Below, piece by piece: positions 1 to 9,344 of a stretch of DNA of 64,000 bases (its first letter is position 1; every line of letters begins with the position of its first letter). The notes under the pieces are model-generated. The model searched no databases. It was not told the origin of the DNA and was given only the letters and a program-made list of their open reading frames with translations. This stretch comes from Nitrobacteraceae bacterium AZCC 2146 (GTDB lineage: Bacteria > Pseudomonadota > Alphaproteobacteria > Rhizobiales > Xanthobacteraceae): positions 3,906,001 to 3,970,000 of the forward strand of contig JBAGRP010000001.1 in the NCBI GenBank assembly GCA_036924855.1, written 5' to 3'. Both the position numbers and the translations under genes were made by a program.

Positions 1-171
1 TTGGAGTCGATAGGTGTAGGGCACTATGTCTCCCTCTCCGGCGGTCGACGACGACCCCAGCGCTACTATCTTGAGTGCACCGTCTCCGGCGACATTTCTG
101 GCGAAATGGACCAGGCGGTGCCCGAAAGGTTCGGCGTGGGCGGGAATGTAGAGGTTGTCCTGTTCGGGCAT
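1..171 (-). CDS. SGNH/GDSL-type hydrolase, N-terminal part (runs off the left edge)
   Basis: The minus strand is open from an ATG at 171 to the window edge (57 residues). It shows an alternating hydrophobic strand followed by GSSSTAGEG at residues 39-47, which matches block I of SGNH hydrolases (the third residue of G-S-S would be the nucleophile). A GAGAAAAGA ribosome-binding site precedes the ATG. The family contains esterases, lipases and acyl-hydrolases, so the substrate cannot be given. The rest of the gene, including the Asp-His pair, lies outside the window. Confidence 0.7.
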   Translation of the reverse strand, partial: MPEQDNLYIPAHAEPFGHRLVHFARNVAGDGALKIVALGSSSTAGEGDIVPYTYRLQ

Positions 172-278
172 TCTTTTCTCGGTTGGGGATCGGATGTCTT
201 GGATATGATCTCCCACACCGGGCGTCACGGCGGAGAGGCAGGAAGTGGCCGATCGCGCGGTCGAGCCCGGACAGGTCG

Positions 279-1388
279 TTATCGCCGGTTCATCCTCAGA
301 CCGCTCAACATCATCGGCTGGGCGGCTAGGGCATAGTTGAGGTTTCGCTTCGAAGCCGCTGCATGGCTTTGGAGCGCGCTGATGGTGACATCGACATCGT
401 TCGTGAGTCTAAGCTTTTCGTCGAGGCACCGTTTCACGTCCGCCGGCGGAAGTTTTCCGGACCGTAGACCGAATTCGAGAGCGTTCCGGACCGTGACGTC
501 GAGCTTGATGCCCGGCACTGTCTTGGCCGGATCACCGTAGTCCGCGTCCCTGCGCCAATAATCATCTCGATCGAAGAAGATCATCGGCGTCACTTCGTCG
601 AGCTTCTTCGCGTAGTAGTTCCGCTCTACGTCCTGGAAGATCTCTCTCATCGTGCCGCCTCCGCCGCGACCGTAGACGATGCCGGCGCGCGAGTTGTTGA
701 TGAGAGCTTCTTCGCGCAGGCTGTTCTGGAAATACTTGGCGTAGTGGGTCGCGAAAGGCATCGTTGGCTCGGCGCCGTAGAGCCAGGTCGGAATTGCGAG
801 GCTTACCGGAAGGATTGCGGGCGCCATTTCGCGTGCTTTCAAGGCCTTCGTCAGCCAATCGCGGGCGGCGACGAGCGCGTCCAGTTTCGACTCCTTGATC
901 GTTCCGTCGCCCTCGAACAATTCATCCAGGACGGGTACGTAAGGTGTCTCGGACAATATTGAAATCGCATCCTCGAGATGGCTCTCGTCGTCAAAGGACG
1001 AGAAGGCCACGCCGAGATGGGCCGCCTCCATCACGCCCGGACCTCCGCCCGTGACGAGAAGAAACCCTTTCCGTGCAAGCGTGCGGGTCAGATACGCGAT
1101 GTCCCTATAGGGATCGGAGTTCCGCGCGACGCCGTGCCCACCCATCACGCCGACAAGCGGCCTCTGCATGTATGAGAGAAACCGACGAAGAGCATCGGCG
1201 ATCCCCGCATCGTGCTCCGCTTGGGACATGCGAACGGCGATCGAGGCCGGGACGGGTCCGCCGTCGGTGACGAACTGCCTGAACACGGAGAAGTCGCGCG
1301 TGAGCATATAGCCCATCGGATCCCAGGGATTGAAGCCATCCAACAAATCGGAGGCCGAATAAAGTTGTCTCGGGGTAACCTGGCTCAT
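279..1388 (-). CDS. LOG/lysine decarboxylase-like Rossmann nucleotide-binding protein
   Basis: A 369-residue protein with the layout of the LOG (TIGR00730-like) superfamily. It has a GGHG loop near residue 84, TGGGPGVMEA at 113-122 and GRGGGGTMREI at 240-250; the last corresponds to the PGGxGTxxE signature, with the Pro replaced by Arg. Small LOG proteins are cytokinin phosphoribohydrolases, but this one is much longer and belongs to a less characterised branch, so a nucleotide-related role is the most that can be said. The start at 1388 is chosen because GAAGGA precedes it; the frame is open 97 codons further upstream without a site. It diverges from the nuclease gene at 1580. Confidence 0.75.
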   Translation of the reverse strand: MSQVTPRQLYSASDLLDGFNPWDPMGYMLTRDFSVFRQFVTDGGPVPASIAVRMSQAEHDAGIADALRRFLSYMQRPLVGVMGGHGVARNSDPYRDIAYLTRTLARKGFLLVTGGGPGVMEAAHLGVAFSSFDDESHLEDAISILSETPYVPVLDELFEGDGTIKESKLDALVAARDWLTKALKAREMAPAILPVSLAIPTWLYGAEPTMPFATHYAKYFQNSLREEALINNSRAGIVYGRGGGGTMREIFQDVERNYYAKKLDEVTPMIFFDRDDYWRRDADYGDPAKTVPGIKLDVTVRNALEFGLRSGKLPPADVKRCLDEKLRLTNDVDVTISALQSHAAASKRNLNYALAAQPMMLSGLRMNRR

Positions 1389-1579
1389 GCGGCAGTCCTT
1401 CGCTTGCGGGTATCGACAGGCGCGGCGGAAGTCCAAGAGACCAAGCGTTGCACCGTAGTGCAACGGAAATAATACAACCAGTGCGTTTATTTCGCTAGAA
1501 GTCTCCGACGCTAGAGGATACGAATCCGGCTTGCGTGCCGTTGCGGCAGACCGTCGATTGCCAACCATTGGGAACAGGT

Positions 1580-2453
1580 ATGCGCAGTATCTTGCTTTGG
1601 ACCGTTGCCTGCTGCTCGTTGGCCACCCAAGCCTTGGCGTGGGGGCCCGACGGCCACTCGATCGTCGCGGAAATCGCACAGCGGGAAGTGTCCCTTCCTA
1701 CACGTGAAGCGATCGATAAGCTGCTCCAGCACCGCACACTCGCCTCCATATCGGCGTGGGCCGACGACGTCAAGTTCACCGATCACCCGGAAACATACCC
1801 ATGGCATTTCACGGACATGCCTCTCAAGAACGAGAAGTATTCGCCGACTGATTGCCATTGGTTGGACAAGAAGACGAACACCGAATACCGGACATGCCTG
1901 AACACGGCGCTGGAGGAATTGAAGACACAAGTCAAATGCGCAGCGAGCGACGACGCAAAGCGGGATGCCTTGCGCTATATCGTCCATCTTGTGGGGCGAT
2001 GCGTCGCAACCGCTCCATACCGTCGATGATCTGACGGGCGGAAACGATATCAAGGTGAAAATCGACTTCTGCGGCGAGAAGGAGCCGCACTGCCGATTGC
2101 CCACACCACGTGCAGAGATGAAATTCCACGAAGTTTGGGACACGACGCTCATCACCAGTAGTTATTGGTCGTGGGGTTCCTACGTCGATGCGCTCTCTGC
2201 GAAAGACGGGTGGCTGAACTCCGACGAGGCGAAAAATTCCGATTTAGGCGGAAGCTCGATCGAAGCCTGGGTGAACGACAGCCACGCCGTGGCGAGAATC
2301 GTCTGGTCTGAGACCCTCCTCGGTCCCGACAACGTCGCCAGCCAAAACTACTATGCGGCGGTAAAGCCGAAGCTCGACCGCCAACTCGGCATCGCCGGGC
2401 TGCGGTTGGCGCGCTACCTCGACGCGGCCTTCTCGACGTCTTGTCCGCAGTAG
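1580..2453 (+). pseudogene. S1/P1 nuclease with a frameshift
   Basis: This resembles zinc-dependent S1/P1 nucleases, which are secreted single-strand nucleases and 3'-nucleotidases. A signal peptide ends in ALA|W, so the mature protein begins WGPDGH, supplying the N-terminal Trp and His zinc ligands; WHFTDMP follows around residue 80. The first frame reads to VHLVG and stops at 2029. The family motif GDASQPLHTVDD continues in the next frame and runs to 2453. Reading GGG instead of GGGG at 1993-1996 restores one frame of about 290 residues, the usual family length. Either a real single-base insertion or a homopolymer sequencing error would explain it. Confidence 0.8.
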
Positions 2454-3191
2454 GATCGCTCACCTGTCCAGCCGAGATAGATATCGATTCGGAATCCGTG
2501 CTACTATGTGATCGTGGAGTTTCGTGAAGGCAGTTGCATGATACTTCGGGTCTATCCCGATCTGTAACGAGGAACTAACCCCAATTACATACCCCTTTCG
2601 AACTTAGGAAATCACTAGAAGCTTGCTTCTAAATGAAATTCTTCCTTCAAGGATGTTGATCCACAAGTATCCCACTCGATACCCCACCTGCACGGTTGGT
2701 CACGGCTGATTTCCTCAATCGGAGTGATCGAGCGCGATCATTCTACAAGGCATGAAGGGGCTTGTGGTCCGATCGACGTACAAATCGTTGTTGATCGGCG
2801 GCGGCTGACGAACTATCCAAAGGACATAGTGTTTACTGTCAAGGCGAAACCGGCGACCATCTACGCGCTTATCGCGCGCGAGAGCCTAGCGCTGTACTCC
2901 CCGCGTTTCCCACCTACATCACCTCACCCAGCGAAGGGTGAAACGCCCTTTGGTTAGCACTTCAGGGGACGACAAACGTTGCGCCGAATCTGACCGCGGA
3001 CGCGTCCGCGGGCGTCAACTCGAGCTGCTTTTCGGGACCGATCCGAACATGTCCGTCGTTCGTCTTGCTAATTCCGAGTTGTTGGACCTTAAGTCTGCGC
3101 TGTTGGAGCCCGCTTGTCATTGTCCGGCCGTTCAACACTCAAAGCGGCTGGTGAGGGTCAGCCTGATCGCAAACACGGGCCGCACGATCAG
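2454..3191. other. gene-free stretch
   Basis: About 740 bases between the S1/P1 nuclease and the ABM-domain membrane gene. The short reading frames here show no domain, signal peptide or convincing ribosome-binding site. I see no tRNA-like structure or repeat. Confidence 0.4.
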
Positions 3192-4040
3192 CTATAAAGC
3201 CCTCCAGAACAGCAAGATCATGATTAAATAGGCCGCGACCAGCAAACTGGCGCCCTGTAGGTGCACAAGAGTTCGTCCGGGCTTCGGTGGTGTTAGCCAC
3301 CAGCTGAGCCGGTTGGCGGTCCACGGCACCAGATACGAGGTAAGGATGACGCTGAACGCGTTGCCAATGAACAGTGCAACCGGGAAATTCAGCTTTAGTG
3401 CCCCTGTCAGAATTGGAGTGCCCACCAATAGGCCCCACAGGAATACGACCGGATAGAGCGTCAGAAGGACGATCATGTTCATCTTCCACGCTGCGGGCGC
3501 CGGCGCACCCTCAGGCGTGGCGTCGCGAAACCATTGCTCGAAACCGCTTTGCGCCATTCGCGTGTGGAACTCAGCCGTCAGCGGTGCGGCTTCGTCGAGC
3601 AGCTGACGTCGTTGCGGTGACTCAAGCCAGGTCCGCAGATTGGTCTCGCTGTCGAAACGCAAGATCGCGACAAAGTCCTCCTGCACGCCCGGCACAGACG
3701 GTTCGAAGCGATAGCCCTGCAACCCCGCTGCCTTCGACTGCGCCGCGGCGACCTTCTGCTCCCATTTCAGGTATTCAGCCTCCATGCCGGGCTTTACCCG
3801 CGTGCTCATCACCGCGGAGACCGGCGCTGTGCGCGCGGCACTAGCATCGTCGCGCACGATGTGAACGTCGTCGCGCCCCACAAGCATTAGGGTGGCCCCT
3901 TCGATGCGGGACTGCCGTTCGGACGAGCCCAGCCATCGCTTGGCATCTTCCAGGCTGGCGAAGCGCTGCAGGATCACCCAATCGACCTGCAGCGGCGGGT
4001 TGGGCGGCATCAGTCGCTGCTCGATTCGGATTGCTCGCAC
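3192..4040 (-). CDS. ABM-domain membrane protein
   Basis: A 282-residue protein. Residues about 70-175 form an antibiotic-biosynthesis-monooxygenase (ABM, ferredoxin-like) domain (VKPGMEAEYLKWEQK ... GLQGYRF). The C-terminal ~90 residues hold three hydrophobic segments, including the ALFIGNAFSVILTSYLVPW motif region seen in membrane-bound ABM relatives. The N terminus starts inside what looks like a first, incomplete ABM repeat (DWVILQRFASLEDAKRWL), and a TGA lies four codons upstream of the GTG start. The gene may therefore have lost its 5' end. Function unknown. Confidence 0.6.
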   Translation of the reverse strand: MRAIRIEQRLMPPNPPLQVDWVILQRFASLEDAKRWLGSSERQSRIEGATLMLVGRDDVHIVRDDASAARTAPVSAVMSTRVKPGMEAEYLKWEQKVAAAQSKAAGLQGYRFEPSVPGVQEDFVAILRFDSETNLRTWLESPQRRQLLDEAAPLTAEFHTRMAQSGFEQWFRDATPEGAPAPAAWKMNMIVLLTLYPVVFLWGLLVGTPILTGALKLNFPVALFIGNAFSVILTSYLVPWTANRLSWWLTPPKPGRTLVHLQGASLLVAAYLIMILLFWRAL

Positions 4041-4112
4041 AATCGCTCTTCAATATGTAAAATTTTCCGCGTAGCAGCTAACGCTCGATCGAGTAGGTTG
4101 CCCATTCTGCCC

Positions 4113-5247
4113 TTATATGCCGCAGGTGAATATCTCCTCGGTGGGAAATTTGTCGGAGATTAGTTCCGGACCATCTGCGCGGATCACGAACATGTCCTGG
4201 ATGTGCCAGTGGTTCACATGGGGCTCCATGGCGATCACCATGCCTTCCTCCAGCACCCGCGGATTGCCGCGCGCGATCACCGGCTCCTGCTGGTGCCACC
4301 AGGCGCCGACGCTGTGCCCGGCCAGCATCGACTTGTACGTCATTCCCGCGGCCTCGAACTTTTCCACCACGAACTGGTAGATCTCGGCCGCGGTCTTGCC
4401 CGGCAGCAACTGGTCGTTGGCGGCGCGGTAGATGTCGCGGATCACGGTGTATTGCCGGGTCTGCTCGGCGCTGGGCTTTCCGACCCACCGCGCAGCGTGA
4501 CTGGTGCCCGGCATAGCCCTGCATGTAGGCCACGTAATCGGTGCGGATGGCATCGCCCGCGGCGAACGCGAAATCGCTCTCGCCGGCATACTGGATGGTG
4601 TTGCGCTCCGAGTTGAGGATGCCGTGGGTGAATTCGGAGCCGTGCGCCAGGCAATAACCCACCAGCGCCGCGTGCAGGTCGCGCTCGCGCATGCCCGGCC
4701 GCACCAGCGGGAAACAGGCTAGGAACGCATCGTCCAGCATGTCGGCGCCGCGCTTCAGATAGGCCAGTTCGGTCGGCGTCTTCACCGCGCGCACCACGTC
4801 CATCAGCGCGGTGGAATTGCTCATCTGCATTTTCGGCAGCCGCGTGCGCAGCGTCTCCCAGTCAGCGGCGCTAACGAAGTTGATCTCGAAGCCGACCTTC
4901 GATTCGGCCAGCCCCATCGCCCCGATCACCGTCGCCAGCTTCTCGATCGGCGGCTCGGTGTAGCCCTCATAGACATCGAAATGCTCGATGAAGGAATCGC
5001 GGCGCGCCAGCCCCTCGGCAATGGCATTGACGACGATGCGCGGCTCGCCGGTGCGCGGCCACACCAGATAGACGCCGCGCGGCGAATCCGCGAGATCGAG
5101 ATGGCGCGCCAGCGTGCCGGGATAGGCGAAGCCGGCGAGATAGGTGAAGTTGATGCCGGCGCGGGCGACGATGGCGTCGAGGCCGTGGGCATCCATCTGT
5201 TGCGCCAGCCGCTCCAGCTGGACGAAATTCTTGACTGCAGCCTTCAT
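4113..5247 (-). pseudogene. M24 metallopeptidase (Xaa-Pro peptidase/creatinase fold), frameshifted
   Basis: The N-terminal creatinase domain (residues 1-140) and the start of the M24 pita-bread domain read in one frame up to YMQGYAGHQSR. The family sequence VGKPSAEQTRQ then continues in another frame through GHSVGAWWHQQEP, AMEPHV and the final ELIS glutamate, ending at 4113. The break lies at about 4482-4489 in a run of G and T. The ATG overlaps the upstream permease-ATPase stop (ATGA), so it is the last gene of the ABC operon. The intact enzyme would be a dinuclear-metal hydrolase of a small amide or prolyl substrate; the substrate is unknown. Confidence 0.8.
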
Positions 5248-6914
5248 GTTTCCGTTTCCGTCTGTTCAACCATTCTGAGGAAGCGTTGGGTGCGCTCGTG
5301 TTTCGGGTGATCCAGAACCTCTTGCGGCGGGCCCTGCTCGATGACACGGCCTTCGTCCATGAACACCACGCGGTCGGCGACCTCGCGGGCGAAGCGCACC
5401 TCGTGGGTGACAACCATCATGGTCATGCCGGCCTCGGCGAGGCGGCGGATCACCGCGAGGACCTCGCCGACCAGTTCGGGATCGAGCGCCGAGGTCGGCT
5501 CGTCGAACAACATCAGCCGCGGCGAGATCGCCAGCGCGCGCGCAATCGCCACGCGCTGCTGCTGGCCGCCGGACAGCCGGTGCGGAAAGTGGTCGGCATG
5601 GGCGGTGAGGCCGACGGCGTTGAGCAGGCTCATGCCCAGTGCGCGCATCTTGTCGGGATCCTCGCCGTATACGCGGATCGGCGCCTCGATGATGTTCTCC
5701 AGCGCGGTCAGATGGTCGAACAGATTGAAGTGCTGGAACACCATGCCGATGCGCGCATCGGCGCGGGCCTTGGCGAGATTGCGCACCGGCACGATGCGGT
5801 CGCCGACGTCCTTGACGTAGCCAACATAGTTGCCGTCGACGGTGATCTCGCCCCAGTCGAGCTTCTCGAGATGATTGACCAGCCGCAGCAGCGTGCTCTT
5901 GCCGGAGCCGCTCGGCCCCATCAGCACCACAACCTCGCCGCGCTTGATGGTGAGGTCGAGGCCGCTGAGGATCTCCTTCGCGCCGTATGACTTCTGCACG
6001 TTGCGGCAGACCACGAACGGCGCCTCCGCCGGGTCGCCCTCCGCGCGGCTGCCGCTCAGCGTATCCATCCAGGCCGTCGGCGACACCCGCTTCGCGGCAG
6101 CGCCGCCGGCCGGCGCCGCCACGATCTTCGGCTTGTGCTCGGCGTCGGGGCTGTAGTTCTGCTCGAGGTAATACTGCGCCGCCGCCACCGCGCTGGTCAT
6201 GATCAGATAGATGACGCCGGCGGCCGCGAACACCGTGAAGAACTTGAAGTTCTGCCCGACGATCTGCTGCGAGCGGAAGGTCAGCTCGTTGACGAAGATC
6301 ACCGAGGCGATCGAGGTGCCCTTGATCATCGAGATGGTCTGGTTGGCCATGCCGGGCAGAATCGCACGCATGGCCTGCGGCAGGATGATGCGCCGGAGCG
6401 TCAGGAACGGTCCCATGCCGAACGAGGCCGCGGCGAGGCTCTGCCTGCGGTCCACCGACAGGATGCCGCCGCGGATGATCTCGGCGCAGAACGCCGCCTC
6501 GTTGAGCATGAAGCCGACCACCGCCGTGGTGAAGCTGTCGAGCTTGATGCCGACGATCGGCAGCGCGTCATAGAGAAACACCAGCTGCAGGATGACCGGC
6601 GTGCCGCGCATGAACCAGATGTAGCCCCACGCCGCGCCGCGCACCGGCGCCAGCCTCGACAATCGCATCAGCGCCAGGATCAGTCCGAGAATGACGCCGC
6701 CGACCATGGCGAGCGCGGCGATCTCGAGCGCGGTTACCGCGCCGTCCAGCAGGAACGACGACGTGACGTAGAACAGCATCTCCATCACCGGCTCGGGCAC
6801 CAGACTGGAGCGCCAGCCCAGCGCCACCGCGATGACCAGCACCAGCGCAACGGCGCCGGCCCAGATCACGCTGCGGGACGGCCGCGGTTTCGTCGCCTCT
6901 GCTGCGTCAGTCAT
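5244..6914 (-). CDS. fused polar amino-acid ABC permease and ATPase
   Basis: A 556-residue fusion. Residues about 20-240 are a HisM/GlnP-type permease with several membrane helices and an EAA-like loop ([21 protein letters not shown]). After a linker, residues about 300-550 form an ATPase with Walker [11 protein letters not shown]-loop FQHFNLF, signature LSGGQQQR, Walker B LMLFDEP and H-loop VTHE. These domains are normally separate proteins. The start at 6914 is preceded by GGGAGG seven bases away. It shares an operon with the binding protein (8343) and M20 protein (6951) upstream and the M24 gene downstream, and should import the substrate delivered by that binding protein. Confidence 0.92.
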   Translation of the reverse strand: MTDAAEATKPRPSRSVIWAGAVALVLVIAVALGWRSSLVPEPVMEMLFYVTSSFLLDGAVTALEIAALAMVGGVILGLILALMRLSRLAPVRGAAWGYIWFMRGTPVILQLVFLYDALPIVGIKLDSFTTAVVGFMLNEAAFCAEIIRGGILSVDRRQSLAAASFGMGPFLTLRRIILPQAMRAILPGMANQTISMIKGTSIASVIFVNELTFRSQQIVGQNFKFFTVFAAAGVIYLIMTSAVAAAQYYLEQNYSPDAEHKPKIVAAPAGGAAAKRVSPTAWMDTLSGSRAEGDPAEAPFVVCRNVQKSYGAKEILSGLDLTIKRGEVVVLMGPSGSGKSTLLRLVNHLEKLDWGEITVDGNYVGYVKDVGDRIVPVRNLAKARADARIGMVFQHFNLFDHLTALENIIEAPIRVYGEDPDKMRALGMSLLNAVGLTAHADHFPHRLSGGQQQRVAIARALAISPRLMLFDEPTSALDPELVGEVLAVIRRLAEAGMTMMVVTHEVRFAREVADRVVFMDEGRVIEQGPPQEVLDHPKHERTQRFLRMVEQTETET

Positions 6915-6950
6915 CGACTTGCCTCCCGGTAGCGGCTCCGCCATGTGGGA

Positions 6951-8222
6951 TCAACCGCACACGGCGACGGTAGCATGGGCGACGGCCTGCGCCGCCGTCA
7001 CCAGCTGCGACAGCAGCACGCGCTCGTCGGCGGTCGGCCATTCCTTGTAGATGCGGATGTCGCCGGGGCCGTATTGCAACGTGGGAATGCCGAGCGCGGC
7101 GATGATGTTGCCGTCGCCGACATTGCCGAGCCGGCCCCAGCCGCCGACCTCCGCCGGCGCGCCGGAGGCCCGCGCCTGCCCCGCCGCCAGCGCCGTCACC
7201 AGCGCATGGTCGCGCGAAATTTCCATCGGCTCCTGACACCAGCCGGTCTCGGTGCCCTTGGCTGGCAATTCGAATGTGTAGTTGAACGCCGGATGATCGC
7301 GCTTGATGCCTTCCAGCAGCGCCGCCAGATCGGCGGTCACGCTGTGCAGCGTCTGGCCCGGCACGGTGCGAAACTGGAGCAGCAGCTCGGCCTGCTTGCT
7401 GTGCAGCCCGGTGAAATTCTTCTGGTAGTAGTGTTCCTTGTGGAAGGTATCGAAGGTGTGGGTCGGGAAGCCTGGCAGGTCCGCATGCGGCGTAAAATTC
7501 ATCCAGCTGCCTTCCGGAATCGGATCGAGGCTGGGTCCGATGCGACGGATCACCTCGCAGACCTGCTCGATGGGATTCCAGTATTGTGCCTTGGCCTCGG
7601 CGCTGTAGCGGAAGAACAGTTCAGGCGCCTCGACGCGGATGCGCACCATGACGATGCCGACGCAGACCGTGGCGATGGTGTTGTTGGAGTGCTCCATGTT
7701 GATGCACAGGTCGGCGCGTACGCCGCTGTTGAGCAACGCGCGGGTGCCGGCGCCACCGAGCTTGTGGGCGATCACCGGGCACAGCAGCACGTCACCCTTG
7801 AGGCGCGTGCCCGACTTGATCACCGCCTCGACGCCGCAGAACGCGGCGGCGAGGCCGCCCTTGTCATCATGGGCGCCCATGCCCCACACCCAGCCATCCT
7901 CGAATTTTGCGCCGTACGGATCCACCGACCAGCCGGGCATCTCGACGCCGGGATCCATGTGGCCGTTGAGCATCAGGCTCGGCCCGTCGCCGGTGCCGCG
8001 CAAAACACCCATCGGCTGCCGGCTGGTGATGGTGAGATCGAACGGATGCACCACGTCCATCATGGTGACGTCGAGGCCGATGTCGTTCATCCGCTCGGCG
8101 AGATGATCGGCGATCTGGTGCTCCTGAAAGGCGGAGCTCGGAATGCGCAGCAGTCCCTGCTCGATCTCGAGCACACGCGCGACATCGACGTGCTGCTGCA
8201 CGGCGGACAATCCGGTGGTCAT
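6951..8222 (-). CDS. M20 (ArgE/DapE-like) peptidase homologue lacking catalytic residues
   Basis: A 423-residue protein of the M20 deacylase/carboxypeptidase fold. The first metal motif (NGHMDPG) and the bridging-Asp motif (GAHDDKGG) are present. At the place of the catalytic Glu-Glu (usually DEExGG) it reads AHKLGGAG, and the distal metal His is missing (KEWPTADE). A glutamate at NMEHSN is retained. It may be a non-canonical enzyme or a binding or regulatory homologue. The start at 8222 follows AGGAG eight bases away. Its position between the binding protein and the transporter suggests a role in processing the imported compound. Confidence 0.8.
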   Translation of the reverse strand: MTTGLSAVQQHVDVARVLEIEQGLLRIPSSAFQEHQIADHLAERMNDIGLDVTMMDVVHPFDLTITSRQPMGVLRGTGDGPSLMLNGHMDPGVEMPGWSVDPYGAKFEDGWVWGMGAHDDKGGLAAAFCGVEAVIKSGTRLKGDVLLCPVIAHKLGGAGTRALLNSGVRADLCINMEHSNNTIATVCVGIVMVRIRVEAPELFFRYSAEAKAQYWNPIEQVCEVIRRIGPSLDPIPEGSWMNFTPHADLPGFPTHTFDTFHKEHYYQKNFTGLHSKQAELLLQFRTVPGQTLHSVTADLAALLEGIKRDHPAFNYTFELPAKGTETGWCQEPMEISRDHALVTALAAGQARASGAPAEVGGWGRLGNVGDGNIIAALGIPTLQYGPGDIRIYKEWPTADERVLLSQLVTAAQAVAHATVAVCG

Positions 8223-8342
8223 GTGGTGTCTCCTGGAGTCTGGTCCGTTTGAACAGATGCGAGCATTGATCTTGCTTCCCTCGCCCCGCCGCGCGAAGCA
8301 AAACTTCACTGGGCGGGGAGAGGTGAAGTGGAGCGCGTATCG

Positions 8343-9224
8343 TTACTCCGTGAGAACGGACGGCTCGGTGGTCAGGCTGTAGTCGACCTTGTAGCGCTCG
8401 TAGATCGCCTTTTCGGTGCCGTTGGCGCGGATCGCGGTCAGGCCGTCGCGGATCGCCTTGATCAGGTCGGGATTGCCTTTGGCGGTGCCGACGGCGATCT
8501 TGGCGCCGGTGACGACGTCAAACGCGCTCTCGATGGTAGTCGGATTCGCCGCCACCAGGCTCTCACCGACAAACTTGTTGATCGCCACCAGATCGGCGCG
8601 GCCGTTCTGGATCAGACGCACGCCGCTCGGCATGTCCGACGACGTGATGATGTTGACCGCCGCCTTGCCGGCGGCGACGCACTTGTTGTTGGCATCGCGC
8701 AGCATGGCTTCCTGGGTGGTGCCCAGCGTGGTGGTCGCGGTGACGCCGCAGATATCGCCGAGAGCATGGATGTTCTTCGGGTTTCCCTTGGCCACCAGCA
8801 TGCCGGTCGCCGCGTTCATGTAGACCACGAAGTCCATCTTCTTGGCGCGCTCGGGCGTGTACAGCAAGGTGTCCCACATGATGTCGATCTGACCGGCCAT
8901 GGTGGCCGGGATCAGGCCGGCCCAGGTGCCGATGGAAAAATCCATGGGAACGCCGACACAGGCAAAGGCGGCGCGGGCGAGATCGGCGTCGAGGCCCACC
9001 AGCTTGCTGAAGTCCTTGGGGTCGCGCATGCTGAACGGCACGCTCTCGCCGTCCTGTCCGATCTTGATGGTCTTGCCCGCGAGGCCGGGATATTTCGCCG
9101 CCATCTTGGCGGGCTCGCAGATCACGTCATCGGCCTTTGCGGCGCCGAGGCCGGCGAGGACCAGCCCGGCTGCCAAAGTGGTCCGCTGCAGATATGACGG
9201 CACAGACGTATAAAATTTGCGCAT
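8343..9224 (-). CDS. ABC transporter substrate-binding protein, family 3 (amino-acid type)
   Basis: A 293-residue protein with an N-terminal signal sequence ending near AAKA (residue 31). It has the two-lobe layout of SBP family 3, with the first-lobe DADLARAAFACVG region and the IGTWAGLIPATMAGQIDIMWD stretch typical of polar amino-acid binders. It acts in the periplasm and feeds the fused permease-ATPase at 5244. It is the first gene of the operon and is divergent from the LysR gene at 9327, its likely regulator. The ligand cannot be read from the sequence. Confidence 0.88.
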   Translation of the reverse strand: MRKFYTSVPSYLQRTTLAAGLVLAGLGAAKADDVICEPAKMAAKYPGLAGKTIKIGQDGESVPFSMRDPKDFSKLVGLDADLARAAFACVGVPMDFSIGTWAGLIPATMAGQIDIMWDTLLYTPERAKKMDFVVYMNAATGMLVAKGNPKNIHALGDICGVTATTTLGTTQEAMLRDANNKCVAAGKAAVNIITSSDMPSGVRLIQNGRADLVAINKFVGESLVAANPTTIESAFDVVTGAKIAVGTAKGNPDLIKAIRDGLTAIRANGTEKAIYERYKVDYSLTTEPSVLTE

Positions 9225-9344
9225 GAGATCCCAATTCCCTTTTTACGGACTGCTCTAAATCGGCCTTGGAACGGGAGTATTCGGGCTGTCGCACTGCAAT
9301 ACAAATGAAATGTAGACATCGAACTCATGCGCATATTTTATATG
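9207..9344. promoter_or_regulatory. divergent control region bounded by a 21-bp imperfect inverted repeat
   Basis: The 21 bases at 9207-9227 and at 9324-9344 are inverted copies of each other with 19 of 21 matches. Each copy covers the annotated ATG of its gene: MRKFYTS for the binding protein and MRIFYMS for the LysR. The interval should contain both promoters. The arms could be LysR-type operator sites, in which case the LysR would start at a later ATG, or a remnant of a duplicated gene start. Confidence 0.5.

Noticed and set aside
1..336. Plus-strand frame at the left edge
   Set aside because: The minus strand there encodes an SGNH motif with a ribosome-binding site; the plus frame has no features.
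6135..6932. Long plus-strand frames opposite the permease-ATPase
   Set aside because: They are mirror images of a GC-rich coding gene, with His/Arg/Asp-biased composition and no domains.
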